Shown here: piece by piece, positions 1 through 8,078 of the stretch
Numbering within the stretch: the first letter of the stretch is position 1
Layout: every line of letters starts with the position of its first letter
Source of the DNA: Candidatus Sedimenticola endophacoides
GTDB lineage: Bacteria; Pseudomonadota; Gammaproteobacteria; Chromatiales; Chromatiaceae
DNA length: 47,500 bases
Direction of reading: 5' to 3'
Assembly: GCA_003062205.1 (NCBI GenBank)
Contig: PQCP01000102.1
Location: 1 to 47,500, forward strand
Program-made: the position numbers and the translations under genes
The notes under the pieces: generated by a model
What the model was told of the DNA's origin: nothing
Database searches by the model: none
Seen by the model: the letters and a program-made list of their open reading frames with translations, nothing else

Positions 1-123
1 CAATGTGCGGGACGGAGTCGTGATGAGCGCAGGACGGTCGGGGCAGTAACGGCTGTCGCGTTGGCGAGTCGATTTTGGGGACTGGGATGTCCCAAAATCT
101 TTCACGAGGTAGCGACACTCTTG
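1..123 (+). repeat. 300-bp interspersed repeat, copy 1 (right part only)
   Basis: This is the last 123 bases of the 300-bp repeat described at 1605-1904; the left part lies outside the window. It ends in CACTCTTG and is followed at once by sensor-kinase coding sequence (actaccggg). The right-hand palindrome (GATTTTGGG / CCCAAAATC) is present. Confidence 0.9.
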
Positions 124-1604
124 ACTACCGGGTCTCCACCGAACCCCTCTTTACGCAGCGCTATCGTCCGGCCGTGGCCGAAGGTGAGCACGCCCTGCTG
201 GCACGGGTGGAGGCGGGGTTTGCCCTGATCGGTGTCGATGCGCGCCGCCGCTTGATGGCGCGCTGGCTCTCCGACGGCGGTGTGGCCTCCGGTCGGGGCC
301 TGCGAATTTCTCTGATGGGTAACGCGCCACCGCTGGCGTTTCGCGACCAGGAGGGTCAGCCCGCCGGCCTGCTGGTGGACCTCTGGCGTGAATGGGGGCG
401 GCGTGTCGGCCATGATGTCTGGTTCCAGTTGAGAAACACCCTGGTGCCGCTGGAGAGCGTGGAGGCGGACATCATCGGCGATTTGCCGGCTTGTAGCGAC
501 TATAGCGGGCGTTTTCTGGTCTCCTCGCAAGTACACGCTGTGGCCCTCGGGATCTACCATCGCCGGGGTGAGCCGGGGCCGGCCAGCCTTGGGGAGTTGG
601 AGGGTGCCCATGTGGGGGCCATGGCCGGGAACTGCGCCCATGCCTACATCTCCAGCCGCATGCCGGAGGTCGATCTCCATGTCTACAATGACCGGTTCTC
701 CATGCTCAACGCCCTCATGGACGGTCGGCTTGACGCGGTGGCTGCAAGCCGGGCGACGATGGGCGGCACCCTGATACAGAGCCGTTTCGCCGCCCAGCTG
801 GTCGCTTCGAATTATCACTACGACGGGCAGTACGTGGCCGGTGTGCGGCCCGGGCGCGAAGACCTGCTGCGGCTGCTCAATGTAGGGTTGACGGAACTGG
901 ACGAGGCGTACGCCACTGAGCTGGACGCGCAGTGGATACCCGATGAGGAGGGTCGTTATTACCGGGGGATCGGCGGCGAGGTGCGGCTGACCGCCGAGGA
1001 GAGAAGCTGGATCGAAGAGAACAACCCGGTGCGCATCGCGGTCCATTCCAGCTTTCATCCTCTGGAGTACACCGATGAGCGGGGCGGTATTCAGGGTGTA
1101 AGCGCGGACCTTCTGGCCCTGGTGAGTCAGCGAACCGGATTGCTGTTTGCACCCCTCACCACCGAGGGAACGCCCCAGGAGAGTGTGCAGTTCGGTGAGG
1201 CCCCACTGCTCGGGCTGAACCTGCTGCCGGAGGATGAGCTGAGCGGGTTGACGCGGATCGGCGTGCTCGAGGATATGCCCCTGTTGCTGTATGGCCCGGC
1301 GAAAAGCCGGGATGCCTTCGACCTCTCCCGGGATAGGGGGCTGCGCGTGGCGCTTCCCGCCGGCTATCCGGCGGATGTCGCCGGACGGCTGGGCTCGATG
1401 GGGCTGGTTGCGGTAGAGAGTGCCGGCTTGCGCGACTCCATGCAGCGGGTGGCGGCGGGGGGCGCCGATCTGTTGCTCGCCTCCTCGCCGTTGCAGGGGG
1501 ATTGGTTGATCGATGAGGGGTGGGTGCCGGTGCGCCCTCCCCTGCCGTTGTCGGCCCATCAGGCGGCGGGATATGCTGTTCGCGAGGATCAGACACGGCT
1601 CCTC
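124..1604 (+). pseudogene. BvgS-like hybrid sensor kinase, piece A: periplasmic solute-binding sensor domains
   Basis: This is the N-terminal-side piece of a large hybrid histidine kinase. It encodes the tail of one periplasmic Venus-flytrap module (SBP_bac_3 type, first ~50 residues), a second near-complete module (LRISLMGNAPPLAFRDQEGQ opening, about residues 75-290) and most of a third (VRIAVHSSFHPLEYTD opening, about residues 315-490). These modules are typical of BvgS-type sensors that bind small ligands in the periplasm. The frame is open across the piece but enters it from repeat copy 1 and stops two codons after the junction with copy 2 (CGC TAA inside the repeat), so it cannot be made as a full protein. 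The third module lacks its final helix, and the transmembrane segment expected next is not found before piece B. A start inside the repeat (TTG at 75, ATG at 87) is possible but would give no signal peptide. Confidence 0.8.
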
Positions 1605-1904
1605 CGCTAACCGCCATGGAGAGCGAAGCGAAGGCGGTTAGTCCCCGATAGGCGTAGGCGCGGTTGTATGGCCGCAGTTACGACCGATAGGGAGTGACGT
1701 AGGGCATACAAATAGCGCATCCGACACGCCGTAGAGTCATTGTGGTCATCATGACGGAGTTGCGCACGAGCAGCTTTGCTGCAATGTGCGGGACGGAGTC
1801 GTGATGAGCGCAGGACGGTCGGGGCAGTAACGGCTGTCGCGTTGGCGAGTCGATTTTGGGGACTGGGATGTCCCAAAATCTTTCACGAGGTAGCGACACT
1901 CTTG
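1605..1904 (+). repeat. 300-bp interspersed repeat, copy 2 (reference copy)
   Basis: This is a full copy, exactly 300 bp. Structure by offset: CTAACCGCC at 3-11 pairs perfectly with GGCGGTTAG at 29-37. A long hairpin runs from TCATCATGAC (142-151) to GTCGTGATGA (194-203), one G-T pair, enclosing CGCAC/GTGCG and GCAGC-TTT-GCTGC. A right palindrome is GATTTTGGG (248-256) with CCCAAAATC (268-276), then 24 bases to the end. The left end stops all three forward frames within about 46 bases. No credible protein gene, terminal inverted repeat or target duplication is seen. The layout resembles a non-autonomous single-strand transposon (IS200/IS605 type) or a structured-RNA element, but the family is unknown. 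This copy follows piece A of the sensor kinase and is followed by an IS66-like fragment. Confidence 0.92.
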
Positions 1905-2031
1905 ATTTCATGGCCAGCATCCTTATAGTGAACCCCCTTTGGCAGTGTGCGGAGGTCAATTTTCAACTCGGTCACTTCATCAGGCTCGTCCACTGGCTCA
2001 AGCGTGGTGCCGATACGCCCTTTCTGACCAC
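1905..2031 (-). mobile_element. Fragment of an IS66-like transposase gene between two repeat copies
   Basis: This is a 127-bp spacer between repeat copies 2 and 3, less GC-rich than the flanking genes. On the minus strand one frame is open throughout and reads GQKGRIGTTLEPVDEPDEV followed by TELKIDLRTLPKGVHY. That resembles the N-terminal part of IS66-type transposases, recognised by eye only. Both ends are cut by the repeat, so it is a remnant. It has no similarity to the sensor kinase on either side. Confidence 0.45.
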
Positions 2032-2331
2032 CGCTAACCGCCATGGAGAGCGAAGCGAAGGCGGTTAGTCCCCGATAGGCGTAGGCGCGGTTGTATGGCC
2101 GCAGTTACGACCGATAGGGAGTGACGTAGGGCATACAAATAGCGCATCCGACACGCCGTAGAGTCATTGTGGTCATCATGACGGAGTTGCGCACGAGCAG
2201 CTTTGCTGCAATGTGCGGGACGGAGTCGTGATGAGCGCAGGACGGTCGGGGCAGTAACGGCTGTCGCGTTGGCGAGTCGATTTTGGGGACTGGGATGTCC
2301 CAAAATCTTTCACGAGGTAGCGACACTCTTG
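2032..2331 (+). repeat. 300-bp interspersed repeat, copy 3
   Basis: Full copy with the same end sequences and internal palindromes as the copy at 1605-1904. The left flank is the IS66-like fragment (ctgaccac) and the right flank is sensor-kinase piece B (gccgctttc). Together with copy 2 it brackets a 127-bp foreign spacer. A TTG at 2203 inside the repeat opens a frame that runs straight into piece B. Confidence 0.92.
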
Positions 2332-3663
2332 GCCGCTTTCGCAATGTACGATGCGAAGGATCGCCTAGTGATCTGCAACCGCCGCTACCGGGACCTGTTT
2401 CAGGGAGGTGGAGAGGGTGCGGCCGTGGAGGGGATGACTCAGCGGGAGCTGTTGGACGCCGCCTGTGACTGCAACAGGCGAAGCGACTGCCTGGAGAACT
2501 TCTTGGACAAACGCAATGAGCAGATCCAGTGTGGCGGCCGCTGGTTGTTGAGCAGCGACCATCCGACTTCAGAAGGCGGGACCGTTTCGCTGCGTTACGA
2601 TATCACCCAGCTCAAGCGTATGGAGGAGGAGTTGCGTGCGGCCAAGGAGACCGCTGAGAGCGCCACCCAGGCCAAGTCGGAGTTTCTGGCCAACATGAGT
2701 CACGAAATTCGCACCCCGATGAATGCCATTATCGGCTTGTCGGAGTTGGCACTGCGTACCGGGTTGACCTCGAAGCAGTACGACTACGTGCACAAGATCG
2801 ACCTCTCAGCCAACAACCTGATGGGGATCATCAACGAGATCCTGGATTTCTCCAAGATCGAGGCGGGCAAGCTGGAGATCGAGTGCATCGATTTTCAGTT
2901 GCAGGAGATACTGGACAACCTGGCGCACGTCATAGGTATCCGCTCAGGGGAGAAGGAGCTGGAGCTGTTGATCGACCTATCTTCCGACGTGCCACAGAAA
3001 CTGGTTGGTGACCCGTTGCGGTTGGGGCAGGTGCTGATCAATCTGGCCAACAATGCGGTCAAATTCACCGAGGCGGGGCATATTGCAATTGGGATCGAGC
3101 TGCTCGAACGGCGGGATGCGCAAGTACGGCTGCGATTCGCCGTATCGGATACCGGTATCGGGATGACATTGGCGCAGCAGAAGGGTCTGTTCAGGGCCTT
3201 CTCCCAGGCTGATGGATCGACCACGCGCAAATATGGAGGTACCGGTCTGGGGCTGATCATCAGCAAACGGTTGGTGGAGATGATGGGGGGGGAGATTGGT
3301 GTCCACTCCGTGGCGGGGGAAGGCAGTACCTTTCACTTCACCGTCCCCCTCACCGTTAGCAGCAATACCGATGCCAGCGAGAGGCGCGAGGACGATAAGC
3401 AGTTGCACGGCCGGCGTCTGCTGATCGTGGATGACAACCCGGTCTCGCGGGAGATCCTGGCCCGCCACGCGGACCACTTTGGTATGGAGATCGCCGAGGC
3501 TTCATCCGGACACGAGGCACTGGTGGATATCGCGCACGCTGATCAGCAGGGCGCCCCCTTTCATCTGGTGCTGATGGATTGGAAGATGCCGGGCCTTGAC
3601 GGCATCGAGACCAGCCGGCGGATACGATCGAACGCGGCGCTTGGCATGCAGCCGAAGATCATC
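2332..3663 (+). pseudogene. Hybrid sensor kinase, piece B: PAS, HisKA, HATPase_c and first half of receiver
   Basis: This is the central catalytic piece of the BvgS-like kinase. In order it shows a PAS domain (FAMYDAKDRLVICNRRYRDL at the very start, cap helix missing), a coiled linker (QLKRMEEELRAAKETAESA), a dimerisation/phosphoacceptor domain with the H-box ANMSHEIRTPMNAI, and an ATPase domain with N-box (LINLANNAVKFTEAG), G1 (SDTGIGM) and G2 (YGGTGLGL). Then comes the first half of a receiver domain (LLIVDDNPVSREIL, phosphoacceptor Asp in VLMDWKMPGLDG). It stops inside the receiver at PKII, where repeat copy 4 begins with an in-frame CGC TAA. Length is 444 codons with no internal stop. Translation could begin at TTG 2203 within the upstream repeat. 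All catalytic residues seen are intact, so the break is recent or is removed somehow. Confidence 0.87.
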
Positions 3664-3963
3664 CGCTAACCGCCATGGAGAGCGAAGCGAAGGCGGTTAG
3701 TCCCCGATAGGCGTAGGCGCGGTTGTATGGCCGCAGTTACGACCGATAGGGAGTGACGTAGGGCATACAAATAGCGCATCCGACACGCCGTAGAGTCATT
3801 GTGGTCATCATGACGGAGTTGCGCACGAGCAGCTTTGCTGCAATGTGCGGGACGGAGTCGTGATGAGCGCAGGACGGTCGGGGCAGTAACGGCTGTCGCG
3901 TTGGCGAGTCGATTTTGGGGACTGGGATGTCCCAAAATCTTTCACGAGGTAGCGACACTCTTG
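3664..3963 (+). repeat. 300-bp interspersed repeat, copy 4
   Basis: Full copy splitting the first receiver domain of the sensor kinase. The left flank is aagatcatc (codons K-I-I). The right flank is an IS1380 end fragment, not the kinase; the kinase resumes only after copy 5. Confidence 0.92.
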
Positions 3964-4081
3964 TTATATCAATTGGTTGAACGAGGTGCGCCCTTTTTTA
4001 TGAATAATTCGGGTTAGGGCATCGGCCGTTGTCGTTATGGCGTTGTCCTTGTTCGCAACTGCTCCTCTTCCTCCTTGCGTG
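3964..4081. mobile_element. IS1380 terminal fragment plus unidentified sequence between two repeat copies
   Basis: This is a 118-bp spacer between copies 4 and 5. Bases 3964-4013 match the IS1380-type end seen three times in 25855-27699 (ttatatcaattggttgaacg through ttcggg). After that the sequences diverge (ttaggg here, ctata there), which places the outer tip of that IS close to the GGG. The remaining 68 bases are unidentified; a minus-strand frame RKEEEEQLRTRTTP ends in a stop and could be the tail of a gene. None of this belongs to the kinase. Confidence 0.6.
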
Positions 4082-4381
4082 CGCTAACCGCCATGGAGAG
4101 CGAAGCGAAGGCGGTTAGTCCCCGATAGGCGTAGGCGCGGTTGTATGGCCGCAGTTACGACCGATAGGGAGTGACGTAGGGCATACAAATAGCGCATCCG
4201 ACACGCCGTAGAGTCATTGTGGTCATCATGACGGAGTTGCGCACGAGCAGCTTTGCTGCAATGTGCGGGACGGAGTCGTGATGAGCGCAGGACGGTCGGG
4301 GCAGTAACGGCTGTCGCGTTGGCGAGTCGATTTTGGGGACTGGGATGTCCCAAAATCTTTCACGAGGTAGCGACACTCTTG
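4082..4381 (+). repeat. 300-bp interspersed repeat, copy 5
   Basis: Full copy. The left flank is the unidentified part of the IS-containing spacer (ccttgcgtg). The right flank is atggtgacc, the exact continuation of the kinase receiver domain. Confidence 0.92.
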
Positions 4382-5605
4382 ATGGTGACCGCCTATGGAC
4401 GCGACGAGGTTCGGCAGGAGGCCGAGCGCGTCGGATTGGACGCTTTTCTGATCAAGCCAGTGTCCGCTTCCAGCCTCTGCGATGCGGTGATGGGGGCAAT
4501 GGGCATTGGTGCTGTCAAGCGGGGGAGGCGGGAGCGGGCGGCGACCCTGGCCGCGCGGCATGTACGGGGCGCGCACCTGCTGCTGGTCGAGGATAACGAC
4601 ATCAATCAGCAGGTCGCGTTCGAGATACTGCAACAGGCCGGCATCCGGGTGACTCTGGCAGAGAACGGTCAACTTGCGCTGGATACGCTGAACCGTTCGC
4701 CCGGGAGCTTTGACGGTGTACTGATGGATATCCAGATGCCGGTGATGGACGGTTATCAGGCCAGCCGGGAGATCCGCCGGGATGCGCGGTTACGGCACCT
4801 CCCGATCATCGCCATGACCGCCAATGCCATGGAGAGTGACCGCGATGAGGCGTTGGCGGCGGGGATGAACGATCATCTGCCCAAACCGATCGATGTCGAT
4901 CAGTTGATGACGGTGCTCGGGCGCTGGATCAGGGCCGAATCACCGGAGCGCGGCGAGCGGTTGCCGGAAGTGCCGCGGGTTGATCCCGGCGACGCCGCGC
5001 AATTGCCTGAACTGCCCGGTATCGACACGGTTGACGGGCTGAACCGGGTGGGGGGCAATCTCGCTCTTTATCGGCGTTTGTTGAATACCTTTTCCGCCAG
5101 CAAGGGGGATATCCCGCAACGGGTGCGGGAGGCATTGGCGCGTGGGGACCGGGAGAGCGCCCGCCGCGAGGCGCATTCACTGCGGGGGGTGGCGGGGAAC
5201 ATCGGAGCCAAACGGCTGGCGGAGGCCGCTGCCTCGCTGGAGGATGCCCTAAAGCGGGAGGACGGCGATCCCCAGCCACACTATGCTCCGGTGGAGGCGG
5301 CCTTGTCGGAGGTGCTTGACGGGTTGCAGGCGCTCTCGGAACCCACCGGGCGACCAGCGCCGGAATCGGTCGGCGATGGCCGCCAGGTCGCCACGTTGTT
5401 GCAACAGTTGCAGGAGGCCCTTGAGGAGGACAGTCCCCGCGCTGTCGAAATCACCGAGGCCCTACAGCAGGCGCTCGCCGGTAGCGATCTGGCGTCGACG
5501 CTGGATGAGATCGCCCGCTGTCTGACAGAGTACGACTTCGATGCCGCCCTGCTCCTGCACCGGAAACTGCTCGCCGCCGATGCGAGGGGAGTGGAGCGGG
5601 AGTAG
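4382..5605 (+). pseudogene. Hybrid sensor kinase, piece C: rest of receiver 1, receiver 2 and HPt domain
   Basis: This is the C-terminal piece of the BvgS-like kinase. It opens with MVTAYGRDEVRQEAERVG, the strand and helix that follow PKII in receiver domains, and carries the conserved Lys (FLIKPVS). A second complete receiver follows (HLLLVEDNDINQQ; phosphoacceptor Asp in VLMDIQMPVMDG; Lys in LPKPID). The end is a histidine phosphotransfer domain with the His in AHSLRGVAGNIGA, and the natural stop is TAG at 5603-5605. It is 408 codons including the stop. Joined directly to piece B it gives an unbroken frame with no residue missing. As it stands, translation could start from ATG 4382 or from TTG 4253 in the repeat, giving an orphan receiver-HPt protein. 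Classified as broken unless the inserts are removed in vivo or are an assembly product. Confidence 0.87.
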
Positions 5606-5716
5606 CTTCAGCCAGCCCCCGTCTTTCTGAAATCACCGGGCCTGTTTTCTAGACCGAAAGGGGACGGGGCCGGTTGCCGGCAGGCAGGGAAAAGAGGCAG
5701 GCGGAGCGGGTGCGAT

Positions 5717-6016
5717 CGCTAACCGCCATGGAGAGCGAAGCGAAGGCGGTTAGTCCCCGATAGGCGTAGGCGCGGTTGTATGGCCGCAGTTACGACCGAT
5801 AGGGAGTGACGTAGGGCATACAAATAGCGCATCCGACACGCCGTAGAGTCATTGTGGTCATCATGACGGAGTTGCGCACGAGCAGCTTTGCTGCAATGTG
5901 CGGGACGGAGTCGTGATGAGCGCAGGACGGTCGGGGCAGTAACGGCTGTCGCGTTGGCGAGTCGATTTTGGGGACTGGGATGTCCCAAAATCTTTCACGA
6001 GGTAGCGACACTCTTG
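5717..6016 (+). repeat. 300-bp interspersed repeat, copy 6 (intergenic)
   Basis: Full copy between the end of the sensor kinase and the end of the convergent permease gene. Flanks are gtgcgat on the left and caccaccgat on the right. The stretch 5606-6074 holds only this repeat and two short non-coding segments of 111 and 58 bp in which I see no clear terminator. Confidence 0.92.
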
Positions 6017-6074
6017 CACCACCGATCCCTGATGCACTGACTCCGGTCTCTGGCGGCGGATCATCTCCACGGCG

Positions 6075-7958
6075 TCAGAAGCCGTAGAGGCGGGGCAGGA
6101 TCAGGCTCAGGGCGAGCCACATCAGCAGGGTCAGGGGGAGGCCGATGCGCACGAAGTCGGAGAAGCGGTAGCCGCCGGCGTTCATCACCAGCAGGTTGGT
6201 CTTGTAGGCCATGGGGGTGGCGTAGCTCATGTTGGCGCCGAACAGCACCGCCAGGACGAAGGCTTCGCTGGGCAGACCGAGTTCCCGGGCGATGCCCACC
6301 GCGATGGGTGTGCCGATCACCGCCGCCGCATTGTTCGACACCACGTTGGTGAGCAGGGCCATCAGCAGCATCAGGCCCGACAGGACCACGGCGGGCGATG
6401 CCCCCTCGGAGAGCGCCAGGAATACGCGGGCCACATAGTCCGTGGCCCCGGTCTGATGCAGGGCGCTGCCCAGGGCGAGGCTGGCGACGACGATCAGGAT
6501 GATCGGGACGCTGAGCGCCTGGGTGGCGTCGCGCCAGGAGAGGCAGCCGGTGAGCAGCATCGCCAGCACGCCCAGTGTGGCGCTGATGGCGATGGGCAGG
6601 ACGGCGAAGGCGGCAAGCCCCACGGTCAGGCCCATGATGGCGAGGGCCAGGGGCGCCTTTTCGGTATGCGGCAGATCGCTGGTGGCATCGAGTACCAGCA
6701 GCCCCGGGTCGCGCTTCAGGGCGCTGATCTGCTCCTGGCTCCCCTGCACCAGCAGTACGTCACCGATCTGCAATGCGATGTCGGCCAGCTCACGCCCGCC
6801 GCGCCACAGGGCGCGCCCCTGGCGGTGCACTGCGAGTACCGCCAGGCTGTAGCGTTCGATGAACCGGGCCCGGCGCAGGGAGACGCCGGTCACCGCAGAG
6901 CCCTGGATCACCACCACCTCGGCGATCTGCTGGTCGGAGGCCTGTAGCGGGTGCGCTTCGTCCACCGGGTCGTCGCCCGAGAAGAGCACCAGCCCGAGCA
7001 CCTCTTCGAACTCCTTGAGGTTGTGCGGTGTGTCGCTGACCAGCAGGCGGTCGCCGGGGCGTAGCCGTACGTCGGGGATTGGCACCAGGAAGGTGTCGCC
7101 GCCGCGCAGGATCCGCTCCACCCGGAGGGCGCCGTCGGTGGCCTGGATCAGGTCGGCCAGGGTGGTTCCGGCACGAGGCCCCTCTTCCGGCACGCTCAAC
7201 TGCGCCGAGAAGATGCGGGGCGAGGCGTCGCTCATCGGGGGCTGGCGTTCAGGCAACAGGCGTGGGGCCAGCAGCCAGAGATAGAGCAGACCGAGGCTGC
7301 CTGCGAGCGCCGCCGGGAGCAGAAAGTCGAACATGCCGATCGGCGCCAGCCCCAGATCGGAGGCCACCGACACCACCAGCAGGTTGGTGGAGGTGCCGAT
7401 GGTGGTGGCCATGCCACCCACCAGGGTGGCGAAGCCCATCGGCATCAGCAGGCTGGAGGGGGAGGCGCCGGTGCGCAGGGCGACGCTGACCAGGATCGGC
7501 AGCAGCAGGACCACGATCGGGGTGTTGTTGAGAAAGGCGCTGAGTATGCCGCCTAGCAGCAGGGTGAGCAGCATCGAGAGGCGTGGCGTGGATGCCCAGA
7601 GGCGTGCCAGGAGGCGTCCGGCCGGCTCCAGGGCGCCGGTTCTGACCAGCCCCTGGCCGGCCATCATCAGGGCGCAGACCGCTACCAGCGCCTCATGGCC
7701 GAAGCCGGAGAAGAGGCTGGCAGGCTCCAGTTCGCCGGCGGGGCCGTGGAAGGGGAACAGTGTCAGACCCACGCTCAACAGCACCAGGATCAGCAGGCTG
7801 GATGTCTCCAGCGGCAGCCGGTCGCGCGAGAACAGCACCAGTGCCGCCAGCGTCAGCAGCAGCACCAGTGCGGCGTGGGTGTTGGGCAGGTCTGGAAACA
7901 AGGCGGTGGCCCCGGGGTGGTTGTATCCCCGTATTGTACCAGCTGGCGCGGGTACCAT
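6075..7958 (-). CDS. SLC13-family (DASS-type) permease with two TrkA-C domains
   Basis: Inner-membrane permease of the divalent anion:Na+ symporter type (ArsB/NhaD-like fold). Family members move sulfate or organic anions; the substrate here is not identifiable. About five membrane helices come first, with the repeated family motif FLNNTPIVVLLLPI. A cytosolic insert follows with two TrkA-C (RCK_C) modules (LRPGDRLLVSDTP; ALQIGDVLLVQGS). A second membrane half carries LTNVVSNNAAAVIGTPIAV and a closing hydrophobic helix. The open frame extends far upstream in GC-rich sequence that is not protein-like, so the start is uncertain. ATG 7958 is used here (about 627 residues). ATG 7982, or a TTG near 7903 just before the first helix, are alternatives. 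It is divergent from rarD and convergent with the broken kinase. In a sulfur oxidiser sulfate export is an attractive but unproven role. Confidence 0.83.
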   Translation of the reverse strand: MVPAPAGTIRGYNHPGATALFPDLPNTHAALVLLLTLAALVLFSRDRLPLETSSLLILVLLSVGLTLFPFHGPAGELEPASLFSGFGHEALVAVCALMMAGQGLVRTGALEPAGRLLARLWASTPRLSMLLTLLLGGILSAFLNNTPIVVLLLPILVSVALRTGASPSSLLMPMGFATLVGGMATTIGTSTNLLVVSVASDLGLAPIGMFDFLLPAALAGSLGLLYLWLLAPRLLPERQPPMSDASPRIFSAQLSVPEEGPRAGTTLADLIQATDGALRVERILRGGDTFLVPIPDVRLRPGDRLLVSDTPHNLKEFEEVLGLVLFSGDDPVDEAHPLQASDQQIAEVVVIQGSAVTGVSLRRARFIERYSLAVLAVHRQGRALWRGGRELADIALQIGDVLLVQGSQEQISALKRDPGLLVLDATSDLPHTEKAPLALAIMGLTVGLAAFAVLPIAISATLGVLAMLLTGCLSWRDATQALSVPIILIVVASLALGSALHQTGATDYVARVFLALSEGASPAVVLSGLMLLMALLTNVVSNNAAAVIGTPIAVGIARELGLPSEAFVLAVLFGANMSYATPMAYKTNLLVMNAGGYRFSDFVRIGLPLTLLMWLALSLILPRLYGF

Positions 7959-7981
7959 GCGGTGGCGGCCGGATCCCGGCA

Positions 7982-8010
7982 TTGACAACACGCGGCTTTC
8001 TGTAACGATA
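7982..8010 (+). promoter_or_regulatory. Candidate sigma-70 promoter for rarD
   Basis: A perfect TTGACA lies at 7982-7987. About 17 bases later there is only a weak -10 (ACGATA, 8005-8010). It would start transcription roughly 60 bases before the rarD ATG, in the gap between two divergent genes. Pattern match only. Confidence 0.3.
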
Positions 8011-8078
8011 GGGCATGCAGCGGGGCCGCGCCCTGTCTGTTCGCCTGGTACCTCTCTACGCCGCCAAGGAGCGCGCCG

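Noticed and set aside
1607..1876. An 89-residue minus-strand ORF (and overlapping 73-residue ORF) identical in every repeat copy
   Set aside because: Its conservation is explained by identity of the whole DNA repeat. It has no ribosome site and crosses both end palindromes, and several overlapping frames are equally open, so there is no sign of selection on a protein.
1605..1904. Group I or group II self-splicing intron
   Set aside because: The last base is G as in group I, but the 5' flanking base is not constantly T and no P/Q/R/S core is recognisable. Group II ends (GUGYG, AY) and a domain V are not seen.
1900..1904. IS91-type rolling-circle insertion next to a CTTG target
   Set aside because: The constant right end CTTG matches IS91 target usage. 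If CTTG belonged to the target, though, the ligase and kinase frames would shift; both rebuild only if CTTG is part of the 300 bp.
1605..2331. CRISPR array or integron cassette array (repeat-spacer-repeat)
   Set aside because: The repeats are 300 bp, spacers are IS pieces of unequal size, there is no integrase or cas gene, and CGCTAAC...GTTAG does not fit the attC core rule.
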